64,000 nt of DNA, from assembly GCF_945859685.1 (NCBI RefSeq), contig NC_079147.1, forward strand, positions 279,845,679 through 279,909,678, in the 5' to 3' direction. Below are positions 47,501 through 56,297 of the stretch, one piece after another. Under the pieces are notes generated by a model, which saw nothing but the letters and a program-made list of their open reading frames with translations, did not search any database and was not told the DNA's origin. Made by a program: the position numbers and the translations under genes. Numbering within the stretch: the first letter of the stretch is position 1; each line of letters begins with the position of its first letter. Source of the DNA: Eupeodes corollae. Lineage: Eukaryota; Arthropoda; Insecta; Diptera; Syrphidae.

Positions 47501-50500
47501 AAGTCCCGTCTCAAAATTCGAAGTTGAAGTCTGCAAAAGACCGAGTTCTTGTGCACGGCGAGGAATAGACTGCCTCGGGTTCTGATGTACACTTTCTCGT
47601 ACCGCGGCGATTTTCTCGGCCGATCTTGCGTTCCTTGAACGTAAGGATGTTGGCTGATTGTTTACTGAACCGGTCGTCTCAAATTTGGCCATCAAACGTT
47701 GAAGAGTCGACTTTGAGGGGCCACCACGTCTACCAAACACTCAATTTTATAATCAAGTGTTATCATTGCCGCCACGGGGCGGTAAAATCTACCCGCGCCA
47801 ATTCAAAAACCTTACATAAATGTAATACATTTATAGCTTGGTAACGCAATCCATTTGGTCTCATTTTCGAATAAGTAAAGTGCAATAAAATCGCCACACA
47901 AAAACCCCACCAAATAGTAATGTGTTGCCCATAGTTCTTGGATTTACCGAGCCCTTAATACTACACTTCCGCCATCTAACGTAGTCTCCAATATAAAAAT
48001 GAGTTTAACTACTGAAGATAATTTTTTAATTAAAATTCTTATCATTTAGATGCATTTTATGGTTAGGCTTGATTATTTTACTGAAGTGAATAAGAAAAGC
48101 CTTAAGATCCAAGTCTCTATTCTAAATTCAGTGAAATGATTATAGAATATCTTAATCCAAAAATAGAAGAGAAATCGACAAACCAGTGTTTTCGGAAAAA
48201 CTACGGGTGGCAGCTCATTGTGTACTTGTCCTTGAGCGATGCACCGGTATTGTTTTTTTAATCACCAACTTGTCTGAACACCTCAAATTTGTCTACAAAG
48301 TTCCACTGCGTCGTTAAAGTATGTTTGTTTAATTTTATTAATGAAACTCCAAAATTGACAGCTGCTCAAATATCGTAATATTCAAAATAAAACCACTTAT
48401 TGGAAAGCAATCTAATAAAAAATTTGATAAAAATCCAAATGATTGGAATTTTCCATCATGATAATTGTTTAATTTGAATTTTTATTCAACGATGCTTCAT
48501 TTAAATGTTGATCTCTAGAAAGCGCAGGTTTTTCGTGCTATACACTTATCATTAGGAATCTAAGTGATACAATTTTTGACACAGAATCAAAACGTTCAAA
48601 CCTAGAAAACAAACACTATACATTTTAAGCTTCCTCTTATTTTGGCCTACATTCTTTTTGTTGTAATGCCTTCAATATTTTTCAAGTTCCTAACTTTTGA
48701 CAAGAACATGTTAGACTAATATTTGGTTTATGATTTTGCTTTAGACACATTTTTACTCGTCTTCAGGCGAAATAATAACCTATGCACTAGCGTAGAAATC
48801 CACAAATTCGGGACTTAAAAAATGACAAATTCAGAACTAGTTTCTTTCCAATGGGTCATTCTTAATCCATGATTTTAACTGTACATGTGTGTGCTTGTAA
48901 AGAACATGTCTTTGTGTTATTTGTAGGATCCCTTGAACTAGAACAAAGTGGAAAACTAAATTTAAATCGAAAGACAAAGACAGTTTAAACAAAAATTAAA
49001 GACCGGCTGACCTTTTAAATGATTCGCTCATCAGAAACCAATTCCTTTTTATATTAAACATCAGCCACCAATTTTATGTTGTAAATAAATGATTTTAATT
49101 TGAACGGTACTGCACGCACATTGTGGCTATCTTAAAATAGATTTCGCAATCTTCCACATAAACAACATTTTAAACATTAAACAAAATTTAAATCTTGGAG
49201 TTGGCTATTGAAATAAAATGAAATCCAAAAAAATAATACAAACCAAACAAACCGAAAAAAGGTTCAAAAGCTAATTTATTTTTCACTTAAAACAAATTTA
49301 GGTACAACCACAAGGCCCAATTTTATTGCCATTACATAATTCTTCTGCAAGTTCCCTCCGACCCAGATTGGTTTATTGAAGTTTTTTTTGTTAAAAACAA
49401 AAGAAAGAAAGTTAACTACTGTATAAGAGAATTAGGAATTTAAATTCCCATCGTTAATGAAAATTTATTTATTTATTGGACTTCGTTCATTTTAAGAAAA
49501 GTTAATTCAATTTCGGAAATTAAATTGCGGCAAAATGTGTCAATTGTTGATGTATAAAAATGGTACTAATTGTATCTTATTAATTAGAAAATCTGTCGCG
49601 AATAAGCTCCAAAATACGACGATGCACCAACAAAACATACTCTTTCATTTTTAAGTCTACATATTTTCTTTCTTGTTTTATTTTTAGTTTGTAGTACAAC
49701 TCTGTGGGTTGGACATTTGTCCAAATTGGTATACCAGGAAGAACTTTCCGATACGTTTGGCAAATATGGTGACATCGTGAGCATAGATCAAATCGTTCCA
49801 CGAGGATGTGCTTTCATTGTTATGAATCGGCGTCAAGATGCCAGTAAAGCGATGACTTCCTTAAAGAACTATAAACTCCAGGGCAGAGCAATCACAATAT
49901 CCTGGGCTGCTGGTAAAGGTGTAAAAAGCAAGGAATGGAAAGACTTCTGGGACCTAGAATTAGGTGTAACCTACATACCATGGGATAAGCTGGAAAAAGA
50001 CACAGATCTGGATTCTCTGGAGGAGGGAGGCATAATTGATGAAGATTCAATGCCTGATTGGATGAAAGAAAAAATAAATAAATTGAAGAATATCAAAGAA
50101 CCTGCTTCCGCCGCTGCTACTACTCCTGCTGGTGCTGGTCCTGGCGCTGTTGGTGTTGGCGGCTCATCAATGTTGTTCGGAGTTGATGGAATGCCTAAAA
50201 TTGATATAACTCAGCCACCACCAACAGCAGGATCAATGATTCCGATGCCGCCGTTCACAATGGCACCGCCCATGGGTGGGCCACCACGAATGATGCCTCC
50301 GATGGGCGTTCCAATGCCCGGCAATATGGTGTCCGGAATACCAATGCCACAAGGAATGGTTCCAGGAATGCCACCTCCACATCCTATGTTGATGACACAG
50401 GGCATGTTGCCTCCACCGGGCTTCCCGCCAATGCCATTGGACAAGAATATTCCTCCTCCGAATATGCGGCCCGATGCTGGTATGCCACCAAATGCGTTTA

Positions 50501-52357
50501 TGGGCAATCCAGGAATGATGCAGCCCGTGCCGATTCCTACTCCAAATCCATTTCAACAGAATCTAGGTGGTAATGCGTCTAGTGATGATCAAATGGACAT
50601 TGAAATGGAAGATGAGATGCCCAATGATAATTCTCAACACACTCCTCAAATGAACTTTAATCAGCCGCCGCCAATGTTCCAAGGTGGTGGGTCTGCAGGA
50701 CCTGGCATCGGCGCTGGACAAGGAATGGGGCCAGGCATGGGACCAGGTATGGGGCCTGGTATGGGACCAGGAATGGGACCAGGACCTGGAGGCTTTATGG
50801 AAGGTGGCATGCCACCGAATAATGAAGGCGGAGATGAATATGGGGGGCGGGACAGGAATCGTGGAAATAACTCACGCTGGGGATCACGAGACGATCGAGA
50901 TAGTAATCGCGGCAATCGTGGTGGCGACCAGTCTGACGGTGAAATGTGGCGAGAAAATGGACCACCAATGGGTGGTCCACCCAACTTCAATGATTCTTCC
51001 CGACGTGGAGGTCCGCCAGGAAATATGCCTCCGTTCGACATGAACAACCATCCCCAAAGGCAACAAGAATTCTTTGATATGCGGCATGGTGGTGGTCCTG
51101 ATGGTAAGTTGATAACGTTGTGCTTTTCTTTTAAAAATATTTAATATGTTTTTTGTTAGATTTCAATGATCGACGCGGAGGTGGAGGAAATCGTGGCGGT
51201 GGAGATTTCTTCCCCAATATGCAAAATAGATTTAATCAGCCGAATAGTTTAATGCAAATGCGCATACAACCACCTACAGTGTTTAATAACAGGATGAATG
51301 GACCAGGGATGGGTTCAGGGCCAGGAATGTTTATGCGTGGACAGGGTCCTCGTTCGCAAGGTGGGCCACAAGGTATGCATATACATAAACTTTTGTTTTA
51401 AATTATAATATACAAACGTATTTCACTTTCACAGGCGGTGGTTTTGGCTTCAATGATCGAAATCCATTCGACCGGGACATGGATGGTGGCAATAGAATGC
51501 GTGGTGGTCGCGGTATGAACGACAGGCGCGGTGGAGGACGAGGAGGCGGATCTGGCGGCCGTGGTGGTCCAAATAACTGGCGGGACAATGAAGACGATGA
51601 TGAGGGAGCAGTTTTTAAGAGGCGAGGAAATCGTTTTGGAGGTGGACGTGATCGGGACGGTCCCGATGACAACCGCATGAGCCGCGACAGAGATCGTTCC
51701 GGAGGACGGAGACAAATGAATGACAGGAACTCGCGCGACAGATTCGATCGGACGTCTCGAGAGAGGCGTGACGGTGGCAATGATCGAAACTCAAGAAATC
51801 GAAGAATGTCAAGTGAAAATCGAGATGCGGTGAGGCCGAACGAGGAACAGCAATCGCCGCCTAAACAGGGTATGCACAAAGATCTTGATTCGAAGTCACA
51901 GGCTGCGAATGTCCAATTGGACACTGAAGAAGATTGGGATCAAGAACTCTCCGAGCACGATTTTGACAGTTCATCAAAGTCAGTGGACAATTCTAGAGAG
52001 GAGCCAGCGTCCCAAAATGAACAAAACGAAACCAGTAACACATCAAAGGAAGGTGGCGGTGAATACGCCACCGAATCAGAAAACCACTATAATGAACAAG
52101 AGGAAGACTTTGCCGCTCCAACTGAAGCCCCCAGAGAGGAACAGCCAACCAAACAAATAGAACGAATGAATTCCGTAAATACTCCACTATACGATGAAGG
52201 ACCTGCTCCGGCCTTCGAAAGCAAACCAACTTCTTCTTCAGATGATTACGCTGAAAGCGACAATGTTCCTGAAAGCCAAGAACAACAAAACACTGCTGCG
52301 CCAGAACCAACCCACGAACCAGAATCCGAACCAGCCGTGGAAGCAGCGCAGGAATAG
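32539..52357 (+). CDS. SCAF4/SCAF8: SCAF4/SCAF8 orthologue: RNA polymerase II CTD-binding RRM/RS protein
   Basis: Nine exons, all phases consistent, 1308 aa: 32539-32568, 32846-33403, 39376-39612, 39875-40039, 40167-40241, 45366-45675, 49688-51103, 51160-51372, 51435-52357. Residues 1-135 form a CTD-interacting domain (KPPISKAKMAAITKAAMRAI, FYKHVVQSVEKFI, VPGLYVIDSIVRQSRHQFG, IIRVLNLWQKNNVF). A Gln-rich coiled-coil-like segment follows (about 285-330), then an RS/RE tract (about 365-450). An RRM spans about 461-535 (LWVGHL = RNP2, RGCAFIVM = RNP1), followed by the family signature FWDLELGVTYIPWDKL. The C-terminal half is Pro/Met/Gly-rich with GMGPGMGPG repeats, then RGG-like and acidic regions. 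Family knowledge: SCAF4/8 bind phosphorylated Pol II CTD and prevent early polyadenylation. Introns 2, 5 and 6 (6.0, 5.1, 4.0 kb) carry transposon relics. Confidence 0.93.
33670..33724 (+). other. Short hairpin in SCAF intron 2
   Basis: Arms GACTACTGCTTTCTCTCT (33670-33687) and AGAGAGAACAGTAGTC (33709-33724) pair with one small bulge around a 21-base loop. The sequence sits about 270 bases inside the intron. It could be a pre-miRNA-like hairpin, a small palindromic element or chance. Confidence 0.6.
33725..35205. other. SCAF intron 2, left part without recognised features
   Basis: AT-rich intronic sequence. No transposase text or inverted ends are noticed here. Confidence 0.45.
35209..36280. 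mobile_element. Inverted-repeat element with CAGCCCTATTCTGC ends (intron 2)
   Basis: Ends CAGCCCTATTCTGCTATT ... AATAGCAGAATAGGGCTG are inverted and flanked by the 3-bp repeat TAT (35206-35208, 36281-36283). No transposase domain is found. A second element with its own inverted arms lies inside at 35.67-35.83 kb. A 3-bp duplication fits PIF/Harbinger-type non-autonomous elements (inference). Confidence 0.75.
35672..35826. mobile_element. Nested MITE with CAGCCCTATCAT end
   Basis: Arms AATTCAATCGTTATCGGAAA (35686-) and, inverted, TTTCCGATTACGATGGAATT (-35806) pair with three mismatches. Relatives are at 28.03-28.14 kb and, as a fragment, near 39.03-39.08 kb (TGCAAAATTGTATGAAAT). Confidence 0.65.
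36281..37365. other. SCAF intron 2, middle part
   Basis: No recognised feature. The frame on the minus strand at 36864-36574 has no domain. Confidence 0.4.
37366..37650 (+). repeat. tRNA-derived SINE, best copy (intron 2)
   Basis: The head shows GTCTTGGGTTCGATCCCTGC, containing the pol III B-box consensus GGTTCGATCC. The body continues CTTGCGAGGAATTAAA, AGTAATTCTTGCCATG, CGAACATTACTCGCACACAG and GGACTGTTGCGCCACC, then an AT tail. The first part of the head present at 16.36 kb is missing here, so this copy is slightly 5'-truncated. It lies in sense orientation with SCAF. Confidence 0.82.
37757..37795 (-). repeat. SINE fragment
   Basis: GACTTACAACTCTCAATCAT followed by TTCTGTGAGCAAGTAG matches the minus strand of the SINE body. 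Only about 40 bases remain. Confidence 0.55.
37809..38259. mobile_element. MITE, CACATGA family, copy 1 (intron 2)
   Basis: Inverted ends AGGCATCTTGCACATGA and TCATGTGCAAGGCCT. The body shares GAGGTTAAGT.(G)AGCGCGA, ATTTATTCGTTGC and GCGAATA.AGTTT(G/C)ACAGTT with the copy at 62.28-62.71 kb. No coding capacity. Confidence 0.68.
38260..39375. other. SCAF intron 2, right part
   Basis: No recognised feature apart from a MITE fragment near 39030-39080 related to the 35.67-kb element. The 3' splice site lies at 39374-39375. Confidence 0.4.
40242..41318. other. SCAF intron 5, left part
   Basis: No domain-bearing frame. The sequence before 41319 may include further decayed LINE text, but I could not support it. 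Confidence 0.4.
41319..41600 (+). mobile_element. Jockey-like LINE, 3'-terminal fragment (intron 5)
   Basis: One frame reads NTRTSRNAHQFTLELNFGRT, then SFLNRTSRTWNTLVNSVFPS, HFDVQNFKTNVHRYLLLNPS and a stop at about 41530. The R(T)SRTWN.L...VFP..(Y/F)D...FK..V..YLL pattern is the C-terminus of jockey-like reverse transcriptases. Upstream RT blocks are absent, so it is a 5'-truncated insertion. Confidence 0.72.
41780..42135 (-). mobile_element. mariner-like transposase relic (intron 5)
   Basis: The minus-strand frame from 42151 reads GDVKTTLHARTARTVENIAA and VRYRVAEEPSTSTRRAKQLH, followed by LLRSSLMNVIT. This is the DNA-binding half of a mariner-like transposase related to the relic at 47.25-47.74 kb (ARSAEKIAAVRESV, PRRAQELGL). 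The catalytic half is decayed or missing. Confidence 0.68.
42160..42240 (+). repeat. SINE fragment, 3' end (intron 5)
   Basis: ATTACTCGCACGTTGAGAG, then CACTAGGCCCTAGTTCTCAA, then GGACTGTTGCGCCACC and a TTATTTATTTTTATTT tail match the 3' part of the SINE. Confidence 0.78.
42514..43455. mobile_element. TTAA-flanked inverted-repeat element (intron 5)
   Basis: The ends TTAAGGGGTCATCCCATGTG and CACATGGGATGACCCCCTTAA are inverted (one base different) and include TTAA at the outer edges, the target signature of piggyBac-type elements. Inside lies a perfect 21-bp inverted repeat at 42798-42818 and 42911-42931 (core ATGCATGGAATGAACTAT). No transposase is recognised. Assignment to piggyBac rests on TTAA alone. 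Confidence 0.72.
43456..45365. other. SCAF intron 5, right part
   Basis: AT-rich, no recognised feature. The 3' splice site is preceded by a T-rich tract at 45300-45350. Confidence 0.4.
45676..46960. other. SCAF intron 6, left part
   Basis: No recognised coding or repeat structure. Confidence 0.4.
46970..47745 (-). mobile_element. mariner-like transposon relic (intron 6)
   Basis: The minus-strand frame 47740-47246 reads GGPSKSTLQRLMAKFETTGS, then RNARSAEKIAAVRESVHQNP, PRRAQELGL, VQFQLTQELKVHDHRQ, and FGRKNIFSDEAHFWMNSCVN KQNCR (split here). FSDEAHF carries the first catalytic Asp of this mariner-like family. Downstream (47200-46970) only a scrambled remainder is seen. No clear ends. Confidence 0.78.
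47746..49687. other. SCAF intron 6, right part
   Basis: No recognised feature. The branch/acceptor region is T-rich before the AG at 49686-49687. Confidence 0.4.
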
Positions 52358-53250
52358 AAATAAAGCCCAACAGCTGATACACACGTATCACTTTTAACTA
52401 CTGTAAGATCAACCTAGAATAAATTAATAATCGGTTAAAATGAACCGTTATTATGTATTATGTGTACGGTTTGGGCGCTAGCATTTATTTTTATTTGATT
52501 ATTTTTTGATTTCTCAAATATTTATTGAACCGTTGAAAAGCAATCCGAAGACACATACATCCCTGAAGCTCACCTGTACGAGAGTTTTCTTTTCAGTCTG
52601 ACAAAATTTTTAAACTTAGAACAGTAATAATTATTGACACCAGGAGACTATCGTACAAGTGGGCCTTTCTGACAAAGTTATAAAGAAAACCAAAAGCCAA
52701 ATTTGGTCTTTTTAAAAAATCTACAATTAGTCAAAGTTATTTGTTTTCTTTTATTAAATAATTTTATAATTTATTAGTTCTTCTTGATTATGATTTCTAA
52801 ATAGAAATGAAAAAAATTCAAAAATGCAATTGGTTTCCATTGGCTCAACCGTATTTGTAAACTTAAAAAAAGAAGAAAAAAAAACAATTTATACATAAAC
52901 TCATCAATGCTGAATAAATACAAAAATTGAGCGTGTGAAGAAAGAAATTAAACGAAAAAAGAAAAACAAAAATACAGAACAAAAAATTCTTGAAATTCTT
53001 TTATGAAAATATTTCATATAATTTTGTTTATTTTAAATTCATAATGTAATTGAAACGATAAATATTTGAATAAATATTTTAAATAATAATTATAACATGT
53101 ATTCATAAAATAGTTTTACTCATTTTAATATAATATCGTTATATGTATCATTATCATAGTAAAGCTAACAAAAAAATATAAAATTGATAAAACTGTAATC
53201 AAATGAAGTTTTAAATTCACATACAAAAATGATAGTTTTGTTTTCATTCA
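52358..53250. other. 3' UTR of SCAF and intergenic sequence
   Basis: AT-rich, with AATAAATTAATAA at about 52419 and GAATAAATAC at 52913 as poly(A) signal candidates. Nothing else is recognised. Confidence 0.5.
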
Positions 53251-53560
53251 ATTTAGACAAGTGTGTAAAGTGAAGGTACATATAAAGGGATTTCTATTCG
53301 TTAAAAAAAGTTGGAGGTCAGTGAATTTAAAATAATGGAAATACATCGTTGATATGCAAATAAAGCTCTGGTAGACAATGTAGAAGGTGACAGATTTAAA
53401 AATAACTTGCACATCTTTACGCAGTCTTTTTAATCTACGGGAGTATATGGTAGAAGCCACCTCTTGGCTAAAAGCGACATTAGCTCGAAAAAGCCACATG
53501 GCGGCTACGGCGAACTTGAACAAATTGATCAGTAAAATAACAGTAGGAAGTGGTACTGTA
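53251..53560. other. Unidentified stretch with open frames on both strands
   Basis: About 200 bases (53390-53560) are more GC-rich than their surroundings and open on both strands (76 aa on +, 118 aa on -). Neither translation shows a known motif. It stops directly at the left end of the Tc1 element. It may be an old repeat or a gene fragment. Confidence 0.35.
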
Positions 53561-53564
53561 TATA

Positions 53565-54828
53565 CAGTCCTTGCAAAACATTGGCAACTATCACTGCCTC
53601 TCAAAAAATTTGTTTAAATTATTTTAATTGCTTTATACTTTTGTATGTGTTATCTTATTGTCCATAATGTAAAATCACTGATTCATAAGCAAATTCATAA
53701 AATGCATTGCTTTAGCAAAAACTTTGCAACTGACGGTTTGTGTCTTTTTGATAACGGATAATCTGATTTATGTTGAGGTTGGTAAGTTTGTAGGTGTAGC
53801 TTGATTCGTCTAATTAGTTTTAGTCGGGACTTTGATCGATAAACATGTTTTTTTAAGATAAATTGTTTAAAAAAAAATTAAAGATTTTGCCCATGTTCTG
53901 CATTTCACTCATTGTGAATACACTTTGCGAAAGTGAATTTGGGTGTTCCACAATTCGTTATTGTGAGTTGGATTTTCGAACATGCAAGTCAGAACAATTC
54001 TACATAATTTTCAACCACTTACATTTTGTCAGGTAAATCCAATATATTTGATTTGTCTCGCAAAATTCGTCTTCTTATTTTTAGAGGAGGAAGGCCTCGA
54101 ATACCCACAGCAAAAGATGATAGAAAAATTACAAAATTCTTCTGAAGAAGGCCCACGGCATCATCCAGAGAAGCAATAATTTAACTAAGCTTACACATTG
54201 ACCCATCTGTGGGCCGCATTGCGTGGTTTTCAGGCAACAAAAAAGCCATTTATCTGCAAAAATGTAAAACTTTGTTGTTTGCTGACGAAAATGAGTTCAA
54301 TTTGCACGGATCGGATGGTGAGAGAGAGACATGGAGATTGTTCAATTATGGTTTGGGGCTGCTTATCTAGCCAAGGAATTAGACCAATTCGACAAGTGGA
54401 GGGCATAATGAAGTCTGAAGATTATGTAAACGTCCTTTGTAACACCATTCTGCCTTATGCCGATTTTTACTGATACTTGTCCCAACACGAATATGATCCC
54501 AAACATAAGTAGAAGTTGGCCACAAAGTGTTTTACAGATTAAAAGAGGTTTTACCATGACCAGTGCAATCTTTAGACCTAAATTAAAAAGAGAAGATTTG
54601 GGAGCAAAATTTGTAAGCACAAAAGTGACTTAATCGCTGAAATTGAGAGGCAGTGAAATAACATTCCAGAATCGGTTATTATTAACCTTATAGCTTCGAT
54701 GCCCAAAAGATGTAGAGCCGTTATAGAAAATAAAGGGTACGCAGTTAAATATTAACATATCCTTACCTTTAAATATGAAAATGTATTGAAATTTTATTGT
54801 GATCTAAGTTGCGAATGTTTTGCACAGC
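53565..54828 (+). mobile_element. Tc1-like DNA transposon, defective
   Basis: The left end TA-CAGTCCTTGCAAAACATT and the inverted right end TGCAAAACATTCGCAAC (reverse strand, ending about 54828) are similar. On the + strand: a degenerate DNA-binding part (54040-54180), then LCCLLTKMSSICTDRMVRER (position of the 'FSDES.F..' block) and GDCSIMVWGCLSSQGIRPIR, QVEGIMKSEDYVNVL and ILPYAD (54330-54470). A shifted frame shows remains of PNLNPIE-type text. The VWGC and EG(I)M..(E/D)YV blocks are typical of Tc1 transposases. The first catalytic Asp context is altered and stops are present. Confidence 0.83.
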
Positions 54829-54874
54829 AATTTAATCAACTATTGAAGTATTTAGTTATTTCTTTTTTGTTTAA

Positions 54875-55703
54875 CTGCCCTATTATGGTTATCAAACATC
54901 AACACGATATTTGATAAAAGTTGATAATTATCAACAAAATTAATGAATCGGTATTATAGTGATCAATTATCAATATTTTTGATAAATAGTGAATTAAAAG
55001 ATCTATTGTGAATAGATTTATTGATAAACTCGGTATTACGGCTATCAAACATATTGATACTCATCAAATATTCTATCAGCTACAAAATCTTCGTTGACAA
55101 ATGTATCAAATATTCGTAAATGGTAAAGAATTGTAATTTAAATGCGATTTATAAGTTTTTTTTTATAGTTTTTATTGAATATACAAATTGAAGAACGAAA
55201 TGCATTCACCAGAATTGTTGTTTGAAGGCATAAACTGAGGAACGAAGGTTTATCGTGCAAGCTAAAAAAACATTATTACGAGATGCTTCAAACCCACTGG
55301 ACAAATTATAATTTCATGAATTAAAATAAGCAAATTAAACTTGGTAGGAATTACGGCTGTCAGATCCTCAGGATTTTCCTCCATTACTTCCACAAGCCTT
55401 TCTATTTGTTTTCTGTTGCTAACTATTCTACTCCTAAATAAACAAAATATTAAGAAAAAAGAGAAATTTATTTAATGAAAACAACTTACATCATTCCGCC
55501 GATATTATTTATAGACCAAAACACAAGAACTTAACACAAATGACAAACGTCAAACACCAAACAAAACCTATTCGCAATCGTATATTGATTAGTATTCACA
55601 ATGGATAAAAAATCATCATTTGATACTCATAATACCAAATTATCAATAAATTGATACAAGTTATCAGTTATCAAATAATTGATAGTTGATAGCCATAATA
55701 GGG
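54875..55703. mobile_element. Inverted-repeat element with C(A/T)GCCCTATTATGG ends
   Basis: Left CTGCCCTATTATGGTTATCA and right (reverse) CAGCCCTATTATGGCTATCA are inverted. The 3-bp repeat TAA flanks them (54872-54874; 55706-55708 within the limits of alignment). The end core CAGCCCTATT is the same as that of the 35.2-kb element. The interior is rich in TGATA/TATCA words that can pair within themselves. No coding capacity. Confidence 0.7.
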
Positions 55704-55708
55704 CTGTA

Positions 55709-56297
55709 AGTGAAAAAGTGTAATTTTTTATTAAAACGATTATAACGTATCATTATCAATAAAGTTTAGAGAACTAAATAAAGAATTTTACTGTTCTAGT
55801 TGCAATTATATAATAGTATCTTTTTTGTATTTTATAATTAATTTCGATTTTATTCATCGAGTTTGATTAATAAAATCTATCTCCTACCAAAGCCACCCCA
55901 AAGCTGAGCTACTGGGTGATAGCACTGTTTTTGCTTTAGGTGGTAGATTTTTTGGATTTCACATTCGTGTTCCTTCACAAAAGGAATACTCGTGCGCGCC
56001 GGCTACCTATTTATTATTGTTTAAACTTCGTTTAGTTCGGGTTTTAATTGTTTTCTTGTTTTGTGGAGTTTTCGGATCGGTTTTCCGGCACCATATAACA
56101 TTCATCATATTTAGCTAATTTTACAAAACTGGTCACAGGTTTTTAATGTGATTGAGATCAATATATTGAGCGGCCCAAACGTTAACCTCAATTCAATTGG
56201 CCAAAAAGCATTCCTTTGCCAACTTACTTGTGAGTGTCGGGTCTAAATCTATCTGGAATACCAAATATGGAGAAAGAGCTGCACGGCATTGTGTTTG
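55709..56297. other. Intergenic, nothing recognised
   Basis: Sequence leading into the decamer array. No feature is supported. Confidence 0.45.

Noticed and set aside
50211..51047. Minus-strand frames of 98, 107 and 128 aa in the SCAF exon
   Set aside because: They are antisense shadows of the Pro/Gly/Met-rich coding tract.
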